Shown one piece after another: positions 54,384 through 64,000 of a stretch of 64,000 nucleotides of DNA. The stretch covers positions 23,121 through 87,120 of the forward strand of contig SWBL01000221.1 of the NCBI GenBank assembly GCA_024195585.1, read 5' to 3'. The DNA comes from Aureobasidium sp. EXF-3400 (taxonomy: Eukaryota > Ascomycota > Dothideomycetes > Dothideales > Saccotheciaceae). Positions within the stretch are counted from its first letter, which is position 1. Every line of letters starts with the position of its first letter. The notes below the pieces were generated by a model, which searched no databases, had not been told where the DNA came from, and saw only the letters and a program-made list of their open reading frames with translations. Both the position numbers and the translations under genes were made by a program.

Positions 54384-56294
54384 CTACGACGGCCCACTCT
54401 TCATAGGCACCCAAGTCCCGTTAACCAACCAAGATCCAGCTTTAGTATAATCAGCCACCGCATTGCCAGCCATGTATGCAAATCTGAAGTACTCTGGCAA
54501 ACTCTCATCATGTCTCTCCCAAGTCCATTCTCTGGTTCCATCTTCCGTCCACAATCCTTCGGCGTCGTAGTCGGCATATCCTCTGAATCTCTCTACATCG
54601 TTCACCAAGACTGAGATACCGTCATAATACGGCGTGTCCTTCTTGCTATCCACCGGAGGAATGGGGCCTAATGTAAAGGTGATGTTGCTGGCGCCGACGA
54701 CGGGAGGAGTTATGACAGGCAAAAGAGAGTTCTGCGGTGCATCAGAGAGCAATTCTCCTGGCGTTTGAAGAATGCTATCGAAACCCCATCGAGCGATGCC
54801 GTTGATGAAAAGTCCACAGAGTAAGCCTTGATAGAACAAACTCGGGCGATTCTGGAAGGCTGTACCAGGAAGTAGAAGTATGGCAAGGATATAATGATGG
54901 ATGCGCAGATTCATGCCCGGTACAGCAAGGAGAAGAAGGAGTGCCAGGACAAAGAGGCCGTATACAACCAGGTAGCGAGGCATGCGACCTTCGACACGGA
55001 AAGCGTAGGCTTGACCTAATGCGATAAAGAAGATTATCAACACGATTGAGATCAGGGCTGGCACGGCACCAGGCTGTGCTTTGATATCGTGGGGAGTAAG
55101 GCGCTGGATAGGAATACGGTCGAAAGTGTAGTTGTTCAGTGCGCCCACCCATGCTGCGCCTAGCCAAAGAATGGTCTTTTCAAATTGGGCTGTCAAGCCT
55201 GTCAAGCTATAGCGGACAGCATAGCGGAAGATCACTGCCATGACGAAGGCGGCAGGTAGGAACCTCCCAAGAGCGGTGGAGATCAGTGAATAGTAATCTG
55301 TGAGATTTGGCGGATCGGAAGCCAGGCCAGTCTGGAAGAACAGTCCAACAAAGATGGACCAGAAGAATACGGCTGGTGATGTGGTGAACAAAGATAGCAT
55401 GGAGGTGAAGAAGACAGACACAGCGAGCAGAGGCCATCTCAAGTCCCGACATTGAGATTGTGTACCTTGTACAAACTGGAAGGATTGCGGGAAGTAGGAC
55501 TCGAACCCGATACTGTCAATTCCATTTTGCTTTACGCTGGGGAAGAAGTGTTGATCTCCAGTGAGTTTGAGGACACCGCATCCGCCTTGTTCGCTGTTTA
55601 TAAAGCCTGCATGTATAGCGGAACCACAGATGAAACTGTCGCCTCGATAAACAGTACTCGAGATGGGTTCACTCTTATTCAAAGGCCCACCAACAACCAG
55701 GGGCTTGTATACGACTTCCTGGTCACCAACAGCATGGGGGAACAGAACATGAGTTTTGATACATCCTGCAGGACAGCGGAAAGCTAGGGACGAGTTGCCG
55801 AAAGGTCGGCACTGATCTCCGTTGATACCACAGCCATTTCCGTCGTTCCAGTATCTTGCCGTACAACCCAGCCGTATCGGCGATCCATAATCTTTCACAT
55901 CGGCAGCAAATGATGATTTGTGTAGGATTAAGGCGAAGGAGAAGAGCCAGCAGATGTAAAAGACGAATAGAAGCCAGAAACGTTGCATACGTTTGGGGGC
56001 GTAACGATCCAACAGCCTGAGAGGCGCGTGCTGTATGCTCGGAAAGAATGGCTCAATCTTGTATATCCTTGGAGGTTGAGGCCCCTTGACCCAATTGACA
56101 ACAGCATTTGATAGCCTCTTGAGCGGCGAGGGTATGTGATTGCTGACTCTTTGCATCCATGGGTATCGCTGTGGGGTATGGTCGTCTATGGGGTCGTCGA
56201 CTGAAGTTGGGTGTAACAGGGGGTCCTCAGTGGAAGTCCTTAGAGGAGTCTCATCGTGGTAGCTCTCGAGCTGTTCGTCGTGGTTGTCACGCAT
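54384..56294 (-). CDS. LCCL-domain multi-pass membrane protein
   Basis: Intronless, 636 aa from the ATG at 56294; an in-frame upstream GTG was not used. After a ~110-residue cytosolic lead with VNWVKGPQPPRIYKIEPFFPSIQ, one helix (FWLLFVFYICWLFSFALIL) precedes an extracellular cysteine-rich part containing the LCCL domain: CPAGC near residue 170, then YRGDSFICGSAIHAGFIN and GGCGVLKL, with paired cysteines. Then come seven or more helices (WPLLAVSVFFTSMLSLF, GLFVLALLLLLAVPGMNL and others) and a conserved end, VERFRGYADYDAEG ... PEYFRFAYMAG. This layout matches fungal LCCL proteins of unknown role. The very short cytosolic-looking end lacks sorting signals. Confidence 0.92.
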   Translation of the reverse strand: MRDNHDEQLESYHDETPLRTSTEDPLLHPTSVDDPIDDHTPQRYPWMQRVSNHIPSPLKRLSNAVVNWVKGPQPPRIYKIEPFFPSIQHAPLRLLDRYAPKRMQRFWLLFVFYICWLFSFALILHKSSFAADVKDYGSPIRLGCTARYWNDGNGCGINGDQCRPFGNSSLAFRCPAGCIKTHVLFPHAVGDQEVVYKPLVVGGPLNKSEPISSTVYRGDSFICGSAIHAGFINSEQGGCGVLKLTGDQHFFPSVKQNGIDSIGFESYFPQSFQFVQGTQSQCRDLRWPLLAVSVFFTSMLSLFTTSPAVFFWSIFVGLFFQTGLASDPPNLTDYYSLISTALGRFLPAAFVMAVIFRYAVRYSLTGLTAQFEKTILWLGAAWVGALNNYTFDRIPIQRLTPHDIKAQPGAVPALISIVLIIFFIALGQAYAFRVEGRMPRYLVVYGLFVLALLLLLAVPGMNLRIHHYILAILLLPGTAFQNRPSLFYQGLLCGLFINGIARWGFDSILQTPGELLSDAPQNSLLPVITPPVVGASNITFTLGPIPPVDSKKDTPYYDGISVLVNDVERFRGYADYDAEGLWTEDGTREWTWERHDESLPEYFRFAYMAGNAVADYTKAGSWLVNGTWVPMKSGPS

Positions 56295-56882
56295 GACTGT
56301 AGGATGGATATGGTCTAACTCCACTTTTGGTCCTCCTCTCAGCTATTGCATGCAGATAGAAATGTCTTCTTGGAGGGAAGGGATATACAGGACTTGATAA
56401 AGAGGAGAGATAATTGCAGAACTCACTATGCCAAGTCGGGGGATTCATGGCCAGTGTGCTAAGAGTATGCCTGACTTGTCAAAAGATGGGCAAACGTCTC
56501 GGAAGGCGGCAAGTCTGGATCCGCTTTGTCCATCTTGGTCATGACGCACTGAGTAAGATTGAGGGCAAATACACGACCTACCTGTCTGCGCAAATCATGA
56601 GTATCTTTGTTCGCAGAAGATGGTGCTATATTGCTCTCTGGATTGCAGCAGCAAACAGCAGCAATGCAAAGGCAGTTGGGTTTGCGATGCCGACACGGTT
56701 TAGGCAGGTGCGGATGTGCCGATAATGATGATGACAAAAGGACGTTTAAGACCGACTAAAGCCGTTTATCACGATCGAAGCCATGTATCCGCCGGCCTAT
56801 CTCTCTGTCCCTAGTCCGAGTGGTTTAGGACGTATTTCCAGCTCTCGTTCCTTTCTCTGACAGAGCTCTACCAACAATCAAC
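56295..56882. other. Divergent promoter region, LCCL and aminotransferase genes
   Basis: About 590 bp between divergent start codons. The frames inside lack support. The aminotransferase leader is pyrimidine-rich close to the start (AACATG context). Confidence 0.5.
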
Positions 56883-58697
56883 ATGTCGAGCACCACTTCC
56901 AAGGATACGCGCCCTCCGCCCAAGGACCTATCGCACCACCTCTCGCGCAATGCCAAGAGCAGACAACCTAGCTCAATCAAGCAGTTCTACAAGTACTTTG
57001 CTATTCCAGGCATCGGTCAACTAGCTGGTGGCCTACCCAACCAATACTACTTCCCCTTCGACACGCTAGAGGCAAAGGTCGCCTTGCCAGAGAGATGGAA
57101 GCCCACCGACAACAAGCCTGTTGATCCTCCCTCGCCCGCCACTTCGTCTCTCAAGAATGGAAGCCCTCTCAACCAACCTCAGTCAGCATTGAAGGTTCCT
57201 CACACCTCGCACGAGCAAAACCCACTGAAGAAGATCGATCTGGCTTCTGCTCTGCAATACGGTCAAGCCCAAGGATACCCACCTCTTTACAGCTTCCTTC
57301 GCCAATTCTCCCAAGAGAATCTGCATCCCAATTGTCCTTACAAGGGTGGTCCTGAAATCGTTCTGACTTGTGGAAGTACCGATGGCTTTTCCAAGGCTCT
57401 TGCTGCTTTATCCAATGAGTGGAGTGAAGAGAAGGATTGGGTTCGCGACCGTGAAGGTTTGCTTGTTGAAGAATTCTGCTACATGAACGCTATTCAAGCC
57501 GCTAGACCCAGAGGTCTCAACATTGCCCCCGTCAAGATTGATGATGAGGGTATGCTTCCTGAGGGTCCTGGTGGTCTTCGTGATGTGCTCGAGAACTGGG
57601 ACTACAAGAAGGGAAAGAGACCTCACTTGATGTACACTGTCACCATGGGACAGAACCCTACCTCTGGTGTTTTGTCTTTGCAGCGTCGTCGTGAGCTCTA
57701 TGCTCTCTGCTCAAAGTACGATGTTATCATTGTAGAAGATGACCCATACTGGTACTTGCAATTCCCATCATCGACAAACTCTGACAAGGTCTTCACTCCA
57801 CAATCGTCAAAGTGGAAGTCTTCAGGCTACGATTTCCTCGACTCCCTCGTTCCTTCTTACATCAGCGTCGATACTGATGGCCGTGTTCTTCGTCTTGATA
57901 CTTTCTCCAAGACCGTCGCTCCTGGATGCCGTCTTGGCTGGATTACAGGACAACCCGCCTTGATCGAGCGTATCCTGCGTCTGACCGAGACTAGCACTCA
58001 ACAACCCTCAGGATTCGTCCAATCCATGATCGCCGAACTGATCATCGGGCCCCAAGCCGACGACATTGACCCAGGCAAGGGACCCGCAAACGGCAAAGGC
58101 TGGAACACAGCAGGTTGGGTTCGCTGGCTCGAAGGTCTACGCGGCAACTACGAACGCCGCATGAACGACATGTGCCGCGTCCTGGACACGGGCCGCGAAC
58201 TCGTCAAAGTGGGACGCAGAAACTCACTCTCCAACCTCTCACTAGACTCTGACGACGACTGGGCAGTCGTTCAAACCACTACCGCATACTCGTTTGACTG
58301 GCCTGTCGGCGGCATGTTCGTCTGGCTAAAGATGCACTTCTCCACCCACCCTCTAGCCGCCAAAGTGGCACACGCACGACTCTCCCGCGCCCTCTGGATC
58401 TTCTGGACCACAAAGCCTTACTTAGTCCTTGTATCGCCTGGTCTAATCTTCTCTCCTACAGACGAAATCCGCGCCAAAGACGGATACAAGTATTTCCGAC
58501 TTTGCTTTGCTGCTTGCGATGATAAAGAAATCGTGCCTATCAGTCAGAGGTTTGTGGATGGCGTCAACGACTTTTGGAAAATCAAGAGTGTAAGGAAGAT
58601 TGATGAGTTGTTGGAGGAGGAAGGTGAGGGTGTTGAGCAGAGGGCTGCTGGTCAGGCTGAGATGGCGCAGTTGGCGAGTTTCATGGGTCCTTGCTAG
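56883..58697 (+). CDS. ARO8: Aromatic aminotransferase (ARO8 type, PLP fold I)
   Basis: Intronless, 604 aa. PLP-dependent transaminase for aromatic amino acids, aminoadipate or kynurenine, likely cytosolic. Motifs: AIPGIGQLAGGLPNQYYFPFDTLE at the N-terminus, ALQYGQAQGYPPLYSFLRQF, LTCGSTDGFSKALAAL, VTMGQNPTSGVLSLQRRRELYALC, VIIVEDDPYWYLQF with the Asp that pairs with the pyridine N, and RLDTFSKTVAPGCRLGWITG, where the Lys binds PLP. The C-lobe ends in VSPGLIFSPTDE ... YFRLCFAACDDKEI with the substrate-carboxylate Arg. It is longer than yeast Aro8 (500 aa) because of inserts after residues 75 and 390. Exact substrate not fixed. Confidence 0.94.
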   Translation: MSSTTSKDTRPPPKDLSHHLSRNAKSRQPSSIKQFYKYFAIPGIGQLAGGLPNQYYFPFDTLEAKVALPERWKPTDNKPVDPPSPATSSLKNGSPLNQPQSALKVPHTSHEQNPLKKIDLASALQYGQAQGYPPLYSFLRQFSQENLHPNCPYKGGPEIVLTCGSTDGFSKALAALSNEWSEEKDWVRDREGLLVEEFCYMNAIQAARPRGLNIAPVKIDDEGMLPEGPGGLRDVLENWDYKKGKRPHLMYTVTMGQNPTSGVLSLQRRRELYALCSKYDVIIVEDDPYWYLQFPSSTNSDKVFTPQSSKWKSSGYDFLDSLVPSYISVDTDGRVLRLDTFSKTVAPGCRLGWITGQPALIERILRLTETSTQQPSGFVQSMIAELIIGPQADDIDPGKGPANGKGWNTAGWVRWLEGLRGNYERRMNDMCRVLDTGRELVKVGRRNSLSNLSLDSDDDWAVVQTTTAYSFDWPVGGMFVWLKMHFSTHPLAAKVAHARLSRALWIFWTTKPYLVLVSPGLIFSPTDEIRAKDGYKYFRLCFAACDDKEIVPISQRFVDGVNDFWKIKSVRKIDELLEEEGEGVEQRAAGQAEMAQLASFMGPC

Positions 58698-58932
58698 ATT
58701 TGATGAAAAATGAAATCAAGGGATTAGGAGGAAATAATATCTGTACCGGCGTTCGAAATGAGGGGGCGGTTAGGGAGGAGCGATACAAATCCAAATTGGC
58801 AATACACGAGTTCACGCATTGAACAACCCAGGAAAGACTTGTGATGGTCGAACACAAAAATTTGGCAGACATCCTCACTTCCTCCTTTGCAATTGTGTTC
58901 CGTTCTTCGAGCTATTGATTGCCCATCAAATC

Positions 58933-61906
58933 TCAATGTCCATGTTGCCCAAGTCCACCGCCAATCCCCTCTGCATGGCCATGTTGCCCTTGCCCTTGCC
59001 CCTGTCCACCCCCCAAAAGCACCTCCAACATGTCAAACTCACCAATTCCCGGTCCAAAGCAATTAGCAGTGACATCCTGGCCTCCCGCCTGCAGAATCGG
59101 ATCCAAGGGCAAAGCAAGCCAATCATAAGTTCCATCTTCCCCAGCACCCACAAAGCCATCACTATAACCTCCAAACCCATAGTCTTGGGTGTGATCAGAA
59201 GAGGGATGATGATTGATAGGGCCAAGGGAAGGTGAAGGCAGGTTTGTAGGAGGCGGCATGATGGAAAACGTGTTGTTGCCATCGCTGAAGTCGTAGGTTT
59301 GGGTGGGGATACCGTAGAGCGCGTTTGTGTCTGGTCTTTGGTTGTGGTGGGTGGGGGTGTCGTTTGTGGTGTAGGGGTCGGCTGGGTAGGCGGGCATGTG
59401 TTCGGTGCTTCTGTTTTGCAGGCCTGGGCTCGGTGGGCGTGAAGAAACGCGAGAGGCTGCGTTGTGTGAGGATGAAGCGCCGTTTGTGCGTGACATACGC
59501 ACGATCATGGGACGCAAGCGGTTGGTGATTACTTCGAGGAAGTTGGAGAAGCGGTTTGAGAGGTGCACGTCGTCGACCACATGGTTGCGCATCACTTCTA
59601 CGGTGCGATCCATGAGATTCAAGGAAAGTGCCATTTCGTTTTCAAAGGCACCGAAGGCGAAAGTCTGTAGTCAGGGTGTCAGTAAGGCGTAGTAGATTTG
59701 TGGAGAGACTGGAAGGAGACTTACCTTGACTAGTACTAATGTTACAGACACAATTCGGAAGAACGTTCGCACTGGTGCATGTTTGAGATATCCTCCAGGT
59801 GCAAGGCCATCCACGACGACTCGAAGTACGTTGCGGCAAGCCTGCATCACTTCATCCACGTGCTGTCTATCACTGCCAAACCACTGGTCAAGGACATTCG
59901 GTGGGATGATCTTGCCAGCAGACCCAGTGTTGTTATTCGCACATCTCTCCACCACAGCTTGCAGAGCGAGTTGGTGCAGAATCACTCGAGTGTGTTCATA
60001 CTCAATTATGAGTACATGACGCAGTAGAATTGGGACTATAATTTGGGTCAGCAAAGATCCGTTCGTTTGCGAGAACTGTTTACTCACTGTTTCGATACGC
60101 TTCAAACTCCCTCCGCCATTGCACCAACGATGGCTTTATACGTTGCAGCAACTCTCTGTACTTGCCAGTCTTGATGATATCACGGGTTTGTTGTCGATTT
60201 GCATACAACTCCTCATTGTTAATCTTGACCAGTGTAGCTAGACGCAACCAGAAGTGAAGAACAATATCCTTGGTATCCTTGAAACTTGACCGTTTGGGGT
60301 TGTACAATTCGCTGAGAGAAGGCTCGGCATATCCTTGAGGGAGCATGGCGGTCACACCCATTCGTCCGCTGGTTTGTGTGATGTATCCAAGGATTACGCT
60401 CTTGACGTGAAGTCGGCGTCGTTGATATATCTCCTGCTGTTCTGGAGATACACCTTGTAGATGTCTTGAGCAGTCTGGGTCGAACACTCCAATTTGAGAG
60501 GCTACTGTCATTGCCATATTGAGCAGAATCCAACACATGCGATCGCTCCTGAAACAAGGCTCAAGCCATGAAGTCAGGGCGTGACCTCCTTGTCCCTTGT
60601 CGGTATTAGATGTGCTTTCATTGATCGAGGCCATTGGATCCACAGGAGCCATAAGTTGGGTATCGTCTTCATCTGCAGGGAAGTGCATCATTCTCGGATG
60701 CCATTCGGTCAACAGCAATAAGCTCTCAACTGTGCCCAGAGTCAAAAGGCCCTTCCGCGATAGAGGGTTAACATCACAGCCTGGTTGTGTCTCGTCCGGA
60801 TGAAGTGTAGTTCCGGACAACTCACGGCCCCAGACAATACGGTCGATGATGCGCTGAACGAAAGGCCAGAGTCTGGCGTGAATGGAATGTGACCGACTTT
60901 GAGCGCCGGGCCCGGACAACGTCATGTAACGTGATGCTATCATGAGCATGGTGACAGCAAGCATTGGTTCATTCTCCAACAAGACCCCGTGTTTATCAGG
61001 TCCACGATAATCCGGAAGAGCGATTGGTGTCAGGGGTGACATGTAGGTGTAGAAGTACTCAATGTAGTCCATGCCTTCCTTGATGGTGAACCAGCCATTG
61101 CGTACGAATCTGAAGCGAGACCATGCAGCATAAGCTGAAGCATAATCTGCTGAGGAAGAAGGACGAGCAGTAGAAGGTGGTTGCTGCATGATGGCAGGAT
61201 CGATCGAGGCATCGAGAGGCGGCGGTTTTGAAGCTTTGGGTAGCGTTACTTGGGCAGGACTTGGTAACGAAGCAGCATGCTTGTGAACATCGCTCGCACT
61301 CCCAGTACGGTGATCTGCTGTGGCAGCTTCTATCAGGACATTCAGTGCGTCGTGACCATTGTGTAACTCGGCAGTCTGCAAGAGAGCTGCAGTATGGCTG
61401 TTGACATGATCGTCTGCTTCATCGCCCGGATACGGTGTTTGAGATGTCGAGTGTGGGCGGCGCAGAGGTTGTTGGCGTCCCATAGAACCGCCAGGTGTCA
61501 GAGGTCGTGGTATGTACGGTGCAGCGACAGGTACGGGCGAATGTGCACTGCGAGCATCCGAGTCGACCGATTCAGCGATGCCTTCCTTCAACCTCTTACG
61601 TCCTCCTCTGATCTCGTAGTCATTGGGATCGACTTCATCTCCGGCGGTACCAGAGTCAGCCGCTCTCTTTTTCCTCCTCGTGGCAGAAAAGAAACATTCT
61701 TTTGCTTCGCGACGACAGCGAACACATGGAGGGTCATGAGGATTGTCGACTGGGCCGAGATCGCATCGGACCTGTTGGTGTCAACGAATGTGCTGAGAAT
61801 AAAATGATTCGATGTGCATATATACCTTTCTCCGCCGACACGGTATACATGCCTGATATGTCCTACTGTGCTTGTTGTCGACTCCATCGGCATCCATCGA
61901 ATCCAT
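58933..61906 (-). CDS. Zn2Cys6 transcription factor (fungal-specific)
   Basis: 935-aa regulator from exons 61906-61826, 61771-60088, 60035-59725 and 59664-58933. The zinc cluster spans intron 1: CIPCRRRKVRCDLGPVDN then PPCVRCRREAKEC, spacing C-x2-C-x6-C-x12-C-x2-C-x6-C. The basic linker (RRKKR, GGRKRLK) follows. The middle region YIEYFYTYMSPLTPIALPDY and MLAVTMLMIASRYMTLSGPG is typical of the fungal-specific transcription factor domain, reminiscent of the War1/PDR8-like group. The tail is Pro/Ser- then Gly/Gln-rich (GGGQGQGQGQHGHAEG), a likely activation region. Targets unknown; an exact match to the CGG sites elsewhere in the window cannot be claimed. Confidence 0.93.
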
Positions 61907-62698
61907 GATCAATCTCACGTACAAGACGGCAAACCGCGCTTTGTGTCGGCTGTATCAATCACCAGATACCCCGCGCACTCGAACAGCGTCCCAAATCACA
62001 AGGGCCAAGCAATTAGTTACGCGACGGACGAAGAATCTTGTGTCGCCGGTATCGAGGAACTGGATCGGACGAGTTGAAAGAATCTCGGCCGAGTTGCTGA
62101 ACTGGATAGTCGAGGTGGAAAAGAAGAAAAGTGATAGAAGAGTGACCGAACGAAAACGCTAAGCGGCTTAAGAGCTCGCTCTGGTGCTATAAACCTTAAT
62201 GGTCCAATGGAGACGCCAGTCGAAAAAACGACTGAGATATCAGAAATCTTTTAGATAGGAGCACTCGTATCAGGGCAAATAGTCCTTATCAGCGTGTGAC
62301 TGCGGATTGGCTATACACGTTCAGATGTGAATCGGTCTACCTTGTCACGTGCGTCTAGACTGCTGTTTCCACACGCAAAACTGACGAATGAACCATTGCG
62401 GAAGTGGCATTCGAATATCACTGGACTGGACGATGGCATGATTCTTTCTGAAGAACATCGAGATACAACATGTTGTGGTCGTGGCCGAAGTCGAGTTGCA
62501 AGAGGCTTCGAACCTCCGACCACGATCACGTGCATCAAGGCAGGCGGAGGATGACGCTTTGCGTCCAGAAATCTTGCAACGCCGCGAAGACGGCGCGACA
62601 GCAATTCGAGTTGAGTTCAGAAGATCAAAGTTGATTCGCACTGTCGACCACAACAACACCCTAAGTCTCTCTCTCACAACCCACACAACACCGTCAAA
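61907..62698. other. Divergent promoter region, zinc-cluster factor and TOM22
   Basis: About 790 bp. A string near 62495-62525 (CTTCGAACCTCCGACCACGATC) resembles the 3' part of a reversed tRNA, but no full cloverleaf could be drawn. No coding region is supported. Confidence 0.45.
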
Positions 62699-63288
62699 AT
62701 GGTCAAGCTTGAAGAGGTTCTCGACGAGGAGTTCAACAGAGAACAGGCCGGCCCTCAAGTCGAGGACGAATGGGACACCAGCGATGGTACGAACACCCAA
62801 CACCCAACCAACGCTGCCGGCGCAGAACCACAAGCGTAGTGGACAGAAAGATATGAAAACAAAAAGGCTAACACTTGCTTGTTGCGCAATACAGAGTCCG
62901 AGGCTTCGGACGACGAGGAAGACTACATGCCCGACGAAAGCTTTGCCGACAGACTCGTCGCCCTCAAGGACATTGTACCCCCTACATACCGCAAGGCTCT
63001 CTCCAACACCGTTTCCACAACCTCGAGCTGGGTGCAGACTACACTCAACTACGGTGGAAAGACTCTCTGGGTTGTCAGCACCAGTGTGTTGCTGTTGGGT
63101 GTGCCGTGGGCATTGGCCTTCGCAGAGGAGCAGCAGATGGCCGAGATGGAGAGAGAGATGAAGATGCAGCAGAGTGCCAACGAGGTGATTCCATGACACT
63201 ACAACACATTTCGAGAAAGAGAATCATGCTAATTTATATTCAGCTCCTCACTCAGCAGCAACAATCGCAGGCCAAGCCCGCTCTGTAA
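62699..63288 (+). CDS. TOM22: Mitochondrial import receptor subunit TOM22
   Basis: 140 aa from exons 62699-62786, 62895-63184 and 63244-63288 (introns 108 and 59 bp). Central receptor of the outer-membrane TOM complex, binding presequences. The cytosolic N-terminus is acidic (DEWDTSDESEASDDEEDYMPDES), then FADRLVALKDIVPPTYR and a tail-anchor helix, LWVVSTSVLLLGVPWALAFA, preceded by the conserved Trp-containing segment (SSWVQTTLNYGGK). The short intermembrane tail is Gln/Met-rich. Length is as in fungi. Confidence 0.96.
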
Positions 63289-63687
63289 ATGGATCCGTTT
63301 CTTTTTCTGCATCATCGCTGCTGCTTGCCTCATGTATCAAAAAGTGCCCTTTCTTCTCATCCCTTGTACAACTATATCTTGGTGGCGGCGGCTGGACTCA
63401 TGAAAATGCCATCGCTTTTCCAATACAATCTTCTCTTGCAAATCTCTTACCTCCGAGATATGGTCGTTGTTTCACGTCGGAATTGCTGACCAGCAGCACA
63501 CGCTATGGATTAATAATGCGTATGTTTCAATCGGGATCTCATCAAATTCATTGTATGCAGAGAAGATGAACAGAAGAAAAACGCCCTTTTTATGGCTATT
63601 CGATATAAACAGAACCCGGACCACCCAATGCTAATTGTGATATCACAAAGACTAGACTACTTTTTTCCTCTCTTCCCCTCTAGCCTT
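63289..63687. other. Convergent intergenic region, TOM22 and EBP2
   Basis: About 400 bp between convergent stops; two 3' UTRs. Pyrimidine-rich tracts and no gene. Confidence 0.5.
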
Positions 63688-64000
63688 TTAGGCTTTGTTT
63701 GCACGCCTGCTCTTGCCAGGTCTTTGAGCCTTCTTTCCACCCTTCATCTTCTTTGACGAATAGCCGCTCATATCGCTCGATGACTTTGCATCGTTGCTCT
63801 TGGAGAAGCGCTTCTTGCCTCCAAAGCCGTACTTTTCGTCGCGCTTGACACGCTTGAAGTTGTTCTTGCCGCCGCGCGAGTCGGCACCGCCGGCCTTGCG
63901 AGCGGCCTTGTCTTTCTTTTCCGTCTCGGCGGCGTCTTCGAGGGCGACGTCGAACATGTCGTCTTCGTTTGCGTTGCCAATGTCTTCGCCCTTTCTCTCT
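63688..64000 (-). CDS. EBP2: rRNA-processing protein EBP2, C-terminal part
   Basis: The last ~103 codons of a minus-strand gene that continues past the window edge. The visible end reads through GNANEDDMFDVALEDA, then basic NFKRVKRDEKYGFGGKKRFSKSNDAKSS, and ends KAQRPGKSRRANKA. The block YGFGGKKRF...KSNDAKSS and the RPGKSRRA tail are typical of Ebp2, a nucleolar factor needed for 25S rRNA maturation and 60S assembly. The upstream part, with the coiled coil and start codon, is not in the window. Confidence 0.93.
   Translation of the reverse strand, partial: ERKGEDIGNANEDDMFDVALEDAAETEKKDKAARKAGGADSRGGKNNFKRVKRDEKYGFGGKKRFSKSNDAKSSSDMSGYSSKKMKGGKKAQRPGKSRRANKA

Noticed and set aside
62490..62530. 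tRNA-like string with TTCGAA
   Set aside because: Only a T-arm-like piece and a chance inverted repeat are visible; no acceptor, D-arm or anticodon arm could be fitted.
62345..63199. 284-codon minus-strand frame over TOM22
   Set aside because: Covers the TOM22 exons and introns in antisense; spliced TOM22 explains the locus.
1..64000. Secondary-metabolite cluster or CRISPR/prokaryotic defence system
   Set aside because: Transporters and one zinc-cluster regulator are scattered among housekeeping genes; no PKS, NRPS, terpene or DMATS core enzyme is present, and the genes are intron-bearing and eukaryotic with no spaced repeat array.

Overview
The window is nuclear DNA of a filamentous ascomycete (Pezizomycotina). 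A Dothideomycete such as a black-yeast-like fungus would fit, but the class is inferred from general gene character and not proven. Supporting signs are many short GT-AG introns (mostly 45-75 bp) with CTAAC/CTGAC-type branch points, balanced base composition, compact genes on both strands, and typical fungal families: PDR ABC transporter, Dal5-like MFS permeases, Zn2Cys6 regulator, CipC, BCS1-like AAA ATPase, LCCL-domain membrane protein. No virus, plasmid, CRISPR array, intact transposon or PKS/NRPS cluster was seen. Exon borders were worked out by hand from reading frame, splice signals and family conservation.

Layout. 1-18.8 kb: a pleiotropic drug resistance ABC transporter, a BCS1-like ATPase, an amino acid permease, a GNAT acetyltransferase (-), cytochrome c peroxidase (-) and a Dal5-like MFS permease. 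18.8-24.3 kb: a gene-poor stretch with a decayed rhodopsin-domain gene, three copies of a small tRNA-like repeat with a covarying stem, and an orphan gene with a Zn2Cys6-spaced cysteine motif that seems to need a GC-AG intron. 24.3-31 kb (-): F-box protein, SPX-EXS phosphate exporter (SYG1/XPR1 type), CipC-like protein. 31.8-36.2 kb (+): a thioesterase-like alpha/beta hydrolase that lacks its nucleophile, a second MFS permease and a fungal orphan. 36.5-47.2 kb: housekeeping genes, namely a long coiled-coil protein (-), an Irc6/p34-type adaptin-binding protein (-), Sm D3 (-) head-to-head with the GEP4-type phosphatase (+), a small secreted protein (-), a lysine-rich nuclear protein (+) and a Rossmann-fold methyltransferase-like protein (+). 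47.6-54 kb: a Ser/Thr/Lys-rich secreted protein (+), an APH-fold kinase-like protein (+) and a third MFS permease (-) whose promoter holds two identical CGG-N7-CCG sites. 54.4-64 kb: LCCL-domain membrane protein (-), ARO8-type aminotransferase (+), Zn2Cys6 regulator (-), TOM22 (+) and the 3' end of EBP2 (-, cut by the window edge).

The genes do not form one pathway. They mix conserved housekeeping functions (splicing, mitochondrial import, cardiolipin synthesis, ribosome biogenesis, clathrin adaptor biology) with transport and stress genes. The most unusual material is the 19.4-23.5 kb island (tRNA-like repeat family, receptor relic, orphan gene). Next come the apparent pseudoenzyme at 31.8 kb and two candidate zinc-cluster operators upstream of efflux/uptake transporters.
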